Source: Acidithiobacillus ferrianus (lineage in GTDB: Bacteria; Pseudomonadota; Gammaproteobacteria; Acidithiobacillales; Acidithiobacillaceae). Taken from it: a stretch of 64,000 bases of DNA. The notes below the pieces were generated by a model that saw only the letters and a program-made list of their open reading frames with translations, was not told the DNA's origin and did no database searches. Below are positions 39,769-47,437 of the stretch, in pieces; the stretch's first letter is position 1; every line of letters begins with the position of its first letter. Where the stretch lies: positions 1 through 64,000 of the forward strand of contig NZ_WNJL01000022.1 in the NCBI RefSeq assembly GCF_010378095.1, read 5' to 3'. The position numbers and the translations under genes are program-made.

Positions 39769-40608
39769 TTAACCCGAATCCGGCCGAGCGAACATAGGGC
39801 AGGGCGTCTGATAAATCACCGGTTCCGCTCCATCGATACGGGCGGCACTGAGCTGGCGGCCCCAGACGCAGCCGCTATCGAGCGCCAACAGGCGTGGCCG
39901 CACCAGTAAACCCTGGGTGGCCCAGTGCCCGCAAATGATGGCCCCCGTAGTTTGCCGTTCCAGAAACCACTGGTGCCAGGGTGCGAACTCGTGGGCAGCA
40001 TCCCTGGGCGGCGTGCTGGGCCAACTGAAAAACCCCTTGGCGGTCACATAGCGGGCACGGGTGAATACGGCGACTCGAAAGCGTTGCGCCTCTTCTTCAT
40101 TGCGGCATTCCTGCCAACGATTGGGCACCGGGTCCGCCCAGAGAGACTTGATGAAGCGCCGCCATTGGCGCCCGCGCAGCGCTGCTTCGACGGCGGCGGC
40201 ATGATCTTGCGCCTGCGCCAGATCCCAGTCGGGATGGAGGGCGGCGTGGACCATGGTCCAGCCCAGTGTCGCGTCGGTGATCAGCATCGGGCCGTTGCGT
40301 AGCCAGTCCATCCATTCGTCCACCCGTGGATCGCTGAGCACGGCGCCGAGGGTATCGTTTTTTTTCGCGGGGATGATGCCCGCCCAGCGCGCAAGGGCGT
40401 AGAGATCGTGATTGCCGAGGACGAACTGGACATGATCCCTCCAGGCGTGGATCCGGGTGAGAATGGCGCGACTGTCCGGGCCGCGGTTGATGAGATCGCC
40501 CGCGAGCCAGAGCCGGTCCGTCTCGGGTGTAAAACCCATCTGCTCCAACAGGGCGTTAAAGGGGGCAGAGCAACCCTGAAGGTCGCCAATAGCGTAGGTG
40601 GCTGTCAT
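39769..40608 (-). CDS. apaH: Bis(5'-nucleosyl)-tetraphosphatase, symmetrical
   Basis: A 279-residue metallophosphatase. The signature blocks are in order: YAIGDLQGC (about 5-13, D-x-Q variant of GDxHG), W-L-A-G-D-L-I-N-R-G-P-D (about 34-45) and F-V-L-G-N-H-D-L (about 62-69). ApaH splits Ap4A to two ADP and also removes Np4 caps from RNA. Length and motifs match the E. coli type. It ends four bases before the stop of the DsrE-like gene's downstream partner region and shares the strand with it. Confidence 0.93.
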   Translation of the reverse strand: MTATYAIGDLQGCSAPFNALLEQMGFTPETDRLWLAGDLINRGPDSRAILTRIHAWRDHVQFVLGNHDLYALARWAGIIPAKKNDTLGAVLSDPRVDEWMDWLRNGPMLITDATLGWTMVHAALHPDWDLAQAQDHAAAVEAALRGRQWRRFIKSLWADPVPNRWQECRNEEEAQRFRVAVFTRARYVTAKGFFSWPSTPPRDAAHEFAPWHQWFLERQTTGAIICGHWATQGLLVRPRLLALDSGCVWGRQLSAARIDGAEPVIYQTPCPMFARPDSG

Positions 40609-40612
40609 GGAT

Positions 40613-40960
40613 TTAGAGTGTAATGACCTGATCCGAAAGTTTCATTTGCCGCACCAGGGTTTTCATGCTCGCGATCTGGATGCCCGGCCGCAGTGTCTGA
40701 CCCTTGGCTTCCTGCAACCACTCGAAGCCGATTACATGAATTGCGACACCCAGCTCTTGAATTTCCGCCATGAGATCGTGGTGAACCCGCTGTCTTTCAC
40801 TCAGAGCTTCCGTGTGCAGAGCCAGTAATGCCGCTTCTTCGGCCAGAAAGAGGCTGATCTCCACCCCATCGGCGCATGCGGCCGCCGCTACGCGCAATCC
40901 CTGCAGGACGGGATTGCCATGGGCGTCCGGGTGAGACTTGATGAGGATGGTCCAGTGCAT
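40613..40960 (-). CDS. DsrE-family protein
   Basis: A 115-residue single-domain protein of the DsrE/DsrF/YchN fold, opening with HWTILIKSHPDAHGNPVLQGLRVA and continuing with V-E-I-S-L-F-L-A-E-E-A. Family members often carry sulfur on a conserved cysteine; here only one Cys (about residue 29) is seen, at the end of helix 1, and the usual active cysteine near residue 80 appears absent. A sulfurtransferase role is therefore uncertain. ATG 40960 has no strong ribosome-binding site. It ends upstream of apaH on the same strand, four bases from it. Confidence 0.7.
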   Translation of the reverse strand: MHWTILIKSHPDAHGNPVLQGLRVAAAACADGVEISLFLAEEAALLALHTEALSERQRVHHDLMAEIQELGVAIHVIGFEWLQEAKGQTLRPGIQIASMKTLVRQMKLSDQVITL

Positions 40961-41171
40961 GGTCGGTCGGTGCGCTCTGTGGTTATCTTTGCCAGTTTGG
41001 AAAATTGTGGAGCTGCGATCCTGCTTTGTGGGCGCGTACACCCATAAGGGTAGCATAAAAATACCCTGATGAGGCTCTGAACCCGCTATTTCTGGGAAGG
41101 CTTGACCCATATCGCAATCACCGGATATAAGACGTTGTCGGGGATATCTGATGGAGAATAACGAGGTGGTC

Positions 41172-41966
41172 ATGGGTGCAGAACACATAGCCACCGCGTC
41201 GCGCCGGCCGCCATTGCGCTGGTTGGGCGCGGGGACGGCCGGCGTCGTTTTGATCTTCCTGCTGGCTCCCTTCGGGGGACTGGCTTTGGCGACGGACTGG
41301 CATGATTTTCACTTTGTTCCTGGCGATATTCAGGCCATCTGGGTTTCCCTGTTTTACAGCGCGCTGGCCCTGCTGCTGGTGGTGCTGGCGGGAACGCCGC
41401 TGGCGTGGTGGCTGGCCCATGGCGTGCACCGGGGCAAATGGGTGCTGGATGCGTTGCTACTCCTGCCCTTATTGACCCCGCCGTTGGCCATGGGCATTCT
41501 GCTCAGCACTTTCTACGGGCCGTATTCGCCAGTGGGGGGGCTCCTGAGCCAGGCGGGCATTTATCTCACCAATAGCGCTCCCGCCTTTGTGCTGGCCCAA
41601 ATTTACGGGGCCATGCCGTACTACGTACTGGCGGCGCGAGCGGCCCTCGAAGGCGTTCCGGAGGAACTGGAGCAGATCAGCCGGACGCTGGGGCGTAATC
41701 GCTGGCAAACCTTCTGGCGGGTCACCGTGCCGCTGGCGCGTCTCGGCCTTGCCGCAGGCGTTGCCCTGGCATGGGTGCGGGCCATGGGTGAGTTTGGGAT
41801 CGTGCTGATTGTGGCCTATTTTCCTCAGGGTATCCCGGTCAAACTCTGGGTGAACCTGCAGGATGTCGGTCTGACCGCGGTATACCCCTTGCTCTGGGTC
41901 TTTTTTTGGGTGGCGATACCGCTGCCTTTGTGGCTGGGCTTGCGCACCCGTCGGGGGTTGCTGTGA
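41172..41966 (+). CDS. modB: Molybdate ABC transporter permease
   Basis: A 264-residue inner-membrane permease with about six helices. The ABC-coupling (EAA) loop reads A-A-L-E-G-V-P-E-E-L-E-Q-I-S-R-T-L-G (about residues 158-175) and is of the ModB/CysT group. The start at 41172 is set by GAGGTGG six bases before; an ATG at 41151 is an alternative. modC follows four bases after the stop. No ModA-like binding-protein gene lies on either side, so substrate (molybdate, possibly tungstate or sulfate) rests on family resemblance and the ModC partner. Confidence 0.85.
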   Translation: MGAEHIATASRRPPLRWLGAGTAGVVLIFLLAPFGGLALATDWHDFHFVPGDIQAIWVSLFYSALALLLVVLAGTPLAWWLAHGVHRGKWVLDALLLLPLLTPPLAMGILLSTFYGPYSPVGGLLSQAGIYLTNSAPAFVLAQIYGAMPYYVLAARAALEGVPEELEQISRTLGRNRWQTFWRVTVPLARLGLAAGVALAWVRAMGEFGIVLIVAYFPQGIPVKLWVNLQDVGLTAVYPLLWVFFWVAIPLPLWLGLRTRRGLL

Positions 41967-41970
41967 GACG

Positions 41971-43020
41971 GTGGCGTTTGCGGACATGCATATTCATTAC
42001 CAAATAGACCAACCCGTGCATTTGGATGTTCAGATGGAAGTGCGGGCTTTTACCGTTTTGCTCGGCCTTTCCGGGGAAGGGAAAAGTATCCTGCTGAAGG
42101 CCATTGCCGGACTGATTCCCGCACGGGGCAGCCCCTTTGGTGGTTTGGCCGCGGAGCAGCGGCCTATCGGTTATCTGCCCCAGGGTTACGCGTTGTTTCC
42201 GCATCTGCGGGCCTGGGAGAATGTCGCCTATCCTCTGCGGGGTTCGGATCGGCGCCGGCAAGCCATGGATTTGCTGGCACGGGTGGGGCTTGGCGAAATG
42301 GCGGAACGTTATCCGGACGCGCTCTCCGGCGGACAACGTCAGCGGGTGGCGCTGGCTCGCGCATTGGCTCGGCGACCGGAGTTGCTCCTGCTGGATGAAC
42401 CTACCTCCGCGCTGGACATGGCCACCCGTGACGAGATTCTTGACGCGTTGATTAGCGAGGTGCATGACTTCGGTGTGCCTGTGCTGGCGGTCACCCACGA
42501 CCCGCACCTGGCGATGCTCGCCGATCACATGGCCGTCTTGCTGAATGGCCGCATCGCCCAGGAGGGCCGTCCGCAGACGATGTTTGCCCGGCCAGTAAGC
42601 GCCGGCGTGGCGCGTTTGCTGGGTTTCCGCAATTGCTTCGCGGGGACCGTGGAACAGGTGGATAGTCTGGGCATGACCGTGATCGTCGCGGGTTGGCCGT
42701 TGCGCGCCGGGCCGCGGGAGGATCTGCGTCCTGGCATGGCGGTGACGGTGGTGATTCGCTCCGAGGATTTTGTTCTGTGTGACGCCGTGGATGCTTCCGC
42801 CGAGAATGTATTATGCCTGAAGTTGACCCGTCTGCGCGAGGAAGGGCTCGCATGGCGTGTCCGCCTGGAAGGGGGCCTTTCGGTGGATATGTTGTTGGCG
42901 CGGCGGCTGTGCACGGGTCGAAGGCCGACGATTGGGGAGACGTGGTGTGTGCACGTGGCCGCGGAGCATGTGCAGGTCCTGATGGAAGAAGGAGGAAGCT
43001 CCCGCGCGGCGGGTGATTGA
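41971..43020 (+). CDS. modC: Molybdate ABC transporter ATP-binding protein
   Basis: A 349-residue ATPase. Walker A G-L-S-G-E-G-K-S (about 32-39), the Q-loop Y-L-P-Q-G, the ABC signature L-S-G-G-Q-R-Q-R-V-A-L-A-R (about 124-136) and Walker B L-L-L-L-D-E-P-T-S are intact. The C-terminal 110 residues contain a TOBE/Mop-type domain, which in ModC senses or binds molybdate. The chosen GTG is only four bases after modB; an ATG at 41986 is a second possibility. Confidence 0.88.
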   Translation: MAFADMHIHYQIDQPVHLDVQMEVRAFTVLLGLSGEGKSILLKAIAGLIPARGSPFGGLAAEQRPIGYLPQGYALFPHLRAWENVAYPLRGSDRRRQAMDLLARVGLGEMAERYPDALSGGQRQRVALARALARRPELLLLDEPTSALDMATRDEILDALISEVHDFGVPVLAVTHDPHLAMLADHMAVLLNGRIAQEGRPQTMFARPVSAGVARLLGFRNCFAGTVEQVDSLGMTVIVAGWPLRAGPREDLRPGMAVTVVIRSEDFVLCDAVDASAENVLCLKLTRLREEGLAWRVRLEGGLSVDMLLARRLCTGRRPTIGETWCVHVAAEHVQVLMEEGGSSRAAGD

Positions 43021-43122
43021 AGAGCGTTGAGCGAGCGTTGACAGGAGGAGCCGCTAGTCCCAGAATAGCCCACTTTGATTTTCCTGCAGAGTGCGGGATG
43101 GCAGATACCGGAGAGTAAAACG

Positions 43123-43398
43123 TTGGCCAATACAGCTCAGGCGCGCAAGCGCGTATTACAGAATGAAAAGCGGCGCTTGCACAATACCAGCCTGCGCTCG
43201 CGTCTGCGAACCTATATCAAGGGGGTGCTGAAGGCGGTGCACCTCGGCGACCAGGAACAGGCGCGCGTGGCGCTGCGTGCCGCGGAGTCGGTCATTGACA
43301 AGACGGTCACCAAGGGAGTGGCGCACCGCAACATGGCGGCGCGCACCAAGAGCCGGTTGTCCGCCCGCGTCAAGGCGATGGGCAACACCGCGCCGTAA
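43123..43398 (+). CDS. rpsT: 30S ribosomal protein S20
   Basis: A 91-residue basic protein ([20 protein letters not shown] and so on) that binds the 5' domain of 16S rRNA. The start is TTG at 43123, since the S20 sequence begins there and GGAGAG lies nine bases before; TTG starts are common for rpsT and are linked to autogenous control in other bacteria. The frame continues upstream to 43075 but those residues are not S20. A clear terminator follows, separating it from the defence operon. Confidence 0.95.
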   Translation: MANTAQARKRVLQNEKRRLHNTSLRSRLRTYIKGVLKAVHLGDQEQARVALRAAESVIDKTVTKGVAHRNMAARTKSRLSARVKAMGNTAP

Positions 43399-43433
43399 CG
43401 GCGGCCAGGCCCCCGCGCTTGGGGGGAGAAGGC

Positions 43434-43470
43434 GAAAGAGGCGGCCCGGTGGTACGGACCGCCTCTTTGG
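43434..43470 (+). terminator. Intrinsic terminator after rpsT
   Basis: AAAGAGGCGG (43435-43444) pairs with CCGCCTCTTT (43459-43468), a ten-base perfect stem with a 14-base loop. It lies about 36 bases after the rpsT stop. The stem is symmetric, so it may also act on transcripts arriving from the minus-strand defence operon. Confidence 0.75.
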
Positions 43471-43601
43471 TGTGGTGTGGCCGGCAGGGCGCACTTACTT
43501 GGAGGTGGAAGTCCTCTACTCGCCCGGCAAGGGGAAGAGTCAGCCGAACGGTAAGGTGTTCTGGGCGACTGGAAATCTGGAGGAAGTCGAAGGCAACTCA
43601 A

Positions 43602-46340
43602 TTACGCCTTGATCTCAAAGCGCAGGTAGTCCGCGAGCCGTTTCGACTCGTTGATTTCGTCGTGGGGCACCAGCAGGTATTTCCAGGGCTTGGTGCCTAC
43701 GTTCGCCGCGTGATCGGAAGCGTGCTTGCACCACTGCATGGCGGCCGCTGCCTTGGCCTGAACCTCCTGGGCATTGATATCGACGCGCGCCTTGGTCTCC
43801 ACCATGAAAATAGTGGTGTCCGTCTCGGCCACGAAGTCGGGGATGTATTCCGGCTGCTCGGTGCCGAGCTTGTAGTAGATCTGGAACTGTCCCTTCGCGG
43901 GCTTGAGCCATTTCGTCGCGTCGCGCTCCAGGATGATGGCGAAGCGCCGTTCGGTGTCCGAGTCGAACTTCTGCAGCGGGTACAGACAACGCGCGAAGCC
44001 ACCGAAGAGCATCTGCTTGATGCGACTGGGATCAAGCACGGTCTCCCGGAAGTGGTGGGCCGTCTGGCCTGCCGTGGCGGTGTAGTTGCAGGGCTTGAGT
44101 TCGGTGAAGCCGCGACTGACCTGCACCTCGTACTCGGTCGCCGCCTCCCAGAAGTGGACCATCATCTGCGCGTGGATTTCCCGTGCGATCAGGCGGCGAT
44201 CCCGGTCCAGCACACTGACGGCTTCCGTCTCCGATAGGTAGCTGTGCAGGTGCTGCACCATCTGGCCCGCGAGGTCGTAGAGCAGATCGGTGTGGGTGAA
44301 GTAGTCGATGTCGTCGAAGTCCACCAGCGCGTGGACGATGTAGTCCTCCGGGCGCTGCTCCTTGAGCCCGACCTCGGCGGCCAGGGTGAACTGCTCGTTG
44401 GTGCGCAGCATCTGGCCGACGATCTCGCGGCTCCCCGGCTGGAGATGGAGCTGGCTCACATCCAGCTTGAAGGCGTGGAAGCCCGTCGTGACCTCGCCAG
44501 TCGGCACCACCGCGATGCGCGGGATGTCGATGGTCTGCTGCACCACGATCTCGGTGGTCTTCGCCACCACAGCGGACAAGTCAAGTGCGGGGACTGATTC
44601 ATCCACGCCCGCCAGCAATTCGCCTTGCAGCGGCTTCAACCGCTCCGCCACCTCCGCGAGGATCACCGATTGCACCTCTGGTTTCAGCAGCGCGCTGCTG
44701 GTGGGCACCAGATCGCGCCTGACCTCGTACTTCCCGATCACGTCCATCACCACGCGCGCGGCCTGCTTCTCCGCCTCCGTGGTGAACACCGGCTTGGGCG
44801 CGGGGACTTCCGGTCCACTGTCAGTGGCTGAAGCCCCTGTGATCACGATCGATGCTTCCGTCAAACCGAGACGCGCCGCCGCCCCGGACTCGACCTGCAC
44901 GCTGACCTTCTTGTCGGAGGCAGCAGGCGCATCGAGGATGATCTGCTTCAGGCGAATCGGCGAATCGCCGCGGTTGGCCTCGTCGATGATCTCCTGAAAC
45001 TTGTCGTGGGCGACGATGTTGAGGCGATCCACCGATGCCACGCCGGTGCGTTTGCCGTAGGGCAGGCGCAGACCACGACCGATGGACTGCTCGATCAGCG
45101 TGCGCGCGTTGGCGGCACGCAGCGGCACGATGGTGTAGAGGTTGGTCACGTCCCAGCCCTCCTTGAGCATGTTGACGTGAATCACGATCTCGGTCGGCTC
45201 GTCCACGCTCTCCACGGCCAACAGGCGCGTGATCATCTCCTCTTCTTCGGCGCCGGTACGGCTGGAATCGACCTGGATCACCTTGCCCGCGTACCGGCCC
45301 TCGTAGAAGGCATCGGACTCGATCAGCGCCTTGAGCTGCGCCGCGTGCGTGGTATCGCGCGCAATCACCAGCATGAAGGGCTTGACGATCTGCACACCGT
45401 TCTCGCGGGCGTAGGTGAGCATCTCGACTTTGGTGGTCTCGTGCAGGCGTACGCCGTCTTCCAGCTTGGTCTTCTCGATCTCCTCGGGCGTGTGAGCCTT
45501 GGCGTCGAAGTTGCGCTGGGTGACCACGGCGGGCTCCTTGACGAAGCCATCCTCCATCGCCCGCGCCAGCGGATAGTCCATCACCACGTTCTTGAACGGC
45601 ACCGGCCCTCGGCTGGACTCGACGAAGGGCGTCGCCGTCACTTCCAGACCGAATAGCGGCTTGAGCTCGTTGATGGCGCGCACCCCGGCGCTGGCCCGGT
45701 AGCGGTGCGACTCGTCCATCAGCAGCACCAGGTCAGGCAGATTCGCGAGATGGTTGAAATAGCTATCGCCCAGCACTTCCTTCATGCGCTTGATGCGCGG
45801 CTCCTTGCCGCCGCGCACCTCGGAGTTGATCTTGGAGATGTTGAAGATGTTGATGCGTACCAGCTCATCGACATAGCCTTGCAGTTGCTCGCCAACTGCG
45901 CTTCCCGTCTGGTCATAGTTGTCGCCGGTGATGATCAGCGGCGCTTGCTGCGCGAATTCGGCAATGCCTTTGAACACGTACTTCGGCGTGTTGCGCGTGA
46001 AGTCCGTGATGAGCTTGTTGTAGATCGTCAAGTTGGGGGCGAGCACGAAGAAGTTGTTGATGCCATGTGCCAGATGCAGATAGGCGATGAAGGCTCCCAT
46101 CAGGCGCGTCTTGCCCACGCCGGTAGCCAGGGCAAAGCACAGCGACGGAAATTCGCGCTCGAAGTCCGCAAGCGTCGGAAACTCGGCCTTCAGCGTGGCG
46201 AGGATTGCAGCGATGTCACGCTCGTGGCCCAAGAGTTCGGGCGCGGCCTCGATGGCGCGCACCAACCTGGAAATCGATTCCGCCTGCGGCGGACGCAGGG
46301 ACAGGCGGCCCGTGATGTGGTTCTGTACGCGGGCGCTCAT
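43602..46340 (-). CDS. Type III restriction-modification system, restriction (Res) subunit
   Basis: A 912-residue protein. Helicase motif I is A-T-G-V-G-K-T (about 73-79), motif II M-D-E-S-H-R (about 210), and a C-terminal helicase domain carries I-G-R-G-L-R-L (about 425). The far C-terminus has a PD-(D/E)xK nuclease: I-P-D-F (about 830) and V-E-T-K-A (about 843). This is the layout of type III Res enzymes, which need Mod to recognise DNA and cut about 25-27 bases away. It overlaps the DUF1016 gene by four bases and is the last gene of the defence operon. Confidence 0.92.
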   Translation of the reverse strand: MSARVQNHITGRLSLRPPQAESISRLVRAIEAAPELLGHERDIAAILATLKAEFPTLADFEREFPSLCFALATGVGKTRLMGAFIAYLHLAHGINNFFVLAPNLTIYNKLITDFTRNTPKYVFKGIAEFAQQAPLIITGDNYDQTGSAVGEQLQGYVDELVRINIFNISKINSEVRGGKEPRIKRMKEVLGDSYFNHLANLPDLVLLMDESHRYRASAGVRAINELKPLFGLEVTATPFVESSRGPVPFKNVVMDYPLARAMEDGFVKEPAVVTQRNFDAKAHTPEEIEKTKLEDGVRLHETTKVEMLTYARENGVQIVKPFMLVIARDTTHAAQLKALIESDAFYEGRYAGKVIQVDSSRTGAEEEEMITRLLAVESVDEPTEIVIHVNMLKEGWDVTNLYTIVPLRAANARTLIEQSIGRGLRLPYGKRTGVASVDRLNIVAHDKFQEIIDEANRGDSPIRLKQIILDAPAASDKKVSVQVESGAAARLGLTEASIVITGASATDSGPEVPAPKPVFTTEAEKQAARVVMDVIGKYEVRRDLVPTSSALLKPEVQSVILAEVAERLKPLQGELLAGVDESVPALDLSAVVAKTTEIVVQQTIDIPRIAVVPTGEVTTGFHAFKLDVSQLHLQPGSREIVGQMLRTNEQFTLAAEVGLKEQRPEDYIVHALVDFDDIDYFTHTDLLYDLAGQMVQHLHSYLSETEAVSVLDRDRRLIAREIHAQMMVHFWEAATEYEVQVSRGFTELKPCNYTATAGQTAHHFRETVLDPSRIKQMLFGGFARCLYPLQKFDSDTERRFAIILERDATKWLKPAKGQFQIYYKLGTEQPEYIPDFVAETDTTIFMVETKARVDINAQEVQAKAAAAMQWCKHASDHAANVGTKPWKYLLVPHDEINESKRLADYLRFEIKA

Positions 46341-47437
46341 TCTTTTTCCCCTTTATCTTCTCCGCCAACGTGTAAGTCGCGCTTACCGGTTGCCGCTTCA
46401 AACTCCCCGTCGTCAATCGCCCCCAGTTCGCTTTCCAGTTCCTCCACCGTCGGCAGGCTGGTGACCAGCGCTTCCGGCAGGGCACGCACCAGTTGGTATT
46501 CGGCCACGCCTATGGGCTTGTCGATGCCGGACAGCGCGTATTCGGCCACCGTCCGTTTCTTGGTCTTGCACAACAACAAGCCGATGGTGGGCTTGTCGTC
46601 GGGGGCCTTGATCTGCCTGTCCACGGCGGTCAGATAGAAATTCAGTTGCCCCGCATGTTCCGGCTTGAAGGCCGTGGCCTTCAGTTCCACGACCACGTAG
46701 CACTTGAGCCGCGTGTGATAGAAGAGGAGGTCAACGAAAAACTCATCGCCTTCGACCTCCAGCCGGAACTGACGGCCCATGAAGGCAAAACCACTGCCCA
46801 GCTCCAGCAGAAAGCGGGTGATATGCCGCACCAGCGCATTTTCGATGTCGCGCTCATGCGCTTCATCGCCCAAGCCCAGAAAGTCGAACAGATACGGGTC
46901 TTTCAGGGTTTCATGCGCCAGTCCCGAATGCGGCACAGGCAGGCGCGCGTCAAAATTGGTGACCGCCTGGCCTTGCCGCTCGTGCAGCCGGTTGCGGATA
47001 TTCAGTTCCAGCGTGACGCGCGACCACCCAGCGGCGATGGCCCTTCGGGCATACCATTCGCGTGCAGGATCGTCCTTCAGGCGTGTAATCAGTACGACAA
47101 TGTGGAACCAGGGCAATTGTGCAGCAAGCTGCTGCACAATTTCAGCGTCCGGCCAGGCTTCGGCAAAGTCCCGCATATACATCAGGTTGCGCGCGGAAAA
47201 TCCTTTCATTTCCGGAAAGGCCGCGCGCAAATCCCGCGCCAACCGCTCGATCACCTTGCTGCCCCAGCCCTGCGCGGACTGGCGCTGCAGAATGTCGCGG
47301 CCGATCTGCCAGTAAAGCCGGATCAACTCCGCATTGGCCGCCAGTGCTGCGCGCTGGCGGGCTGTCGCCACACGCGTCTTGATGTCAGCCAACCAGTCGG
47401 CGTAATCCGCCGGGATTGCACTGATTTTCCTGCTCAT
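46337..47437 (-). CDS. DUF1016/YhcG-type PD-(D/E)xK nuclease
   Basis: A 366-residue protein. The N-terminal DUF1016 winged-helix part (about 1-170) includes LIRLYWQIGRDILQRQ and F-S-A-R-N-L-M-Y-M-R-F-type blocks. The C-terminal nuclease domain (about 215-330) has F-F-V-D-L-L-F-Y-H and V-V-V-E-L-K-A, the D and ExK residues. YhcG proteins often accompany restriction systems, but their exact role is unsettled. It lies between mod and res, with four-base overlaps on both sides, so all three are translationally coupled. The ATG at 47437 is set by the mod overlap. Confidence 0.88.
   Translation of the reverse strand: MSRKISAIPADYADWLADIKTRVATARQRAALAANAELIRLYWQIGRDILQRQSAQGWGSKVIERLARDLRAAFPEMKGFSARNLMYMRDFAEAWPDAEIVQQLAAQLPWFHIVVLITRLKDDPAREWYARRAIAAGWSRVTLELNIRNRLHERQGQAVTNFDARLPVPHSGLAHETLKDPYLFDFLGLGDEAHERDIENALVRHITRFLLELGSGFAFMGRQFRLEVEGDEFFVDLLFYHTRLKCYVVVELKATAFKPEHAGQLNFYLTAVDRQIKAPDDKPTIGLLLCKTKKRTVAEYALSGIDKPIGVAEYQLVRALPEALVTSLPTVEELESELGAIDDGEFEAATGKRDLHVGGEDKGEKE

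Noticed and set aside
40961..41171. ModE-binding palindrome or molybdenum-cofactor riboswitch upstream of modB
   Set aside because: Only short TATA-like pieces (GGATATAAG, GGATATC) were found, without the paired arrangement of a ModE box or the Moco RNA structure.
43419..46637. Plus-strand frames of 200-310 residues opposite res and the DUF1016 gene
   Set aside because: Antisense shadows of a gene with intact helicase and nuclease motifs; low-complexity His/Asp/Val-rich translations.
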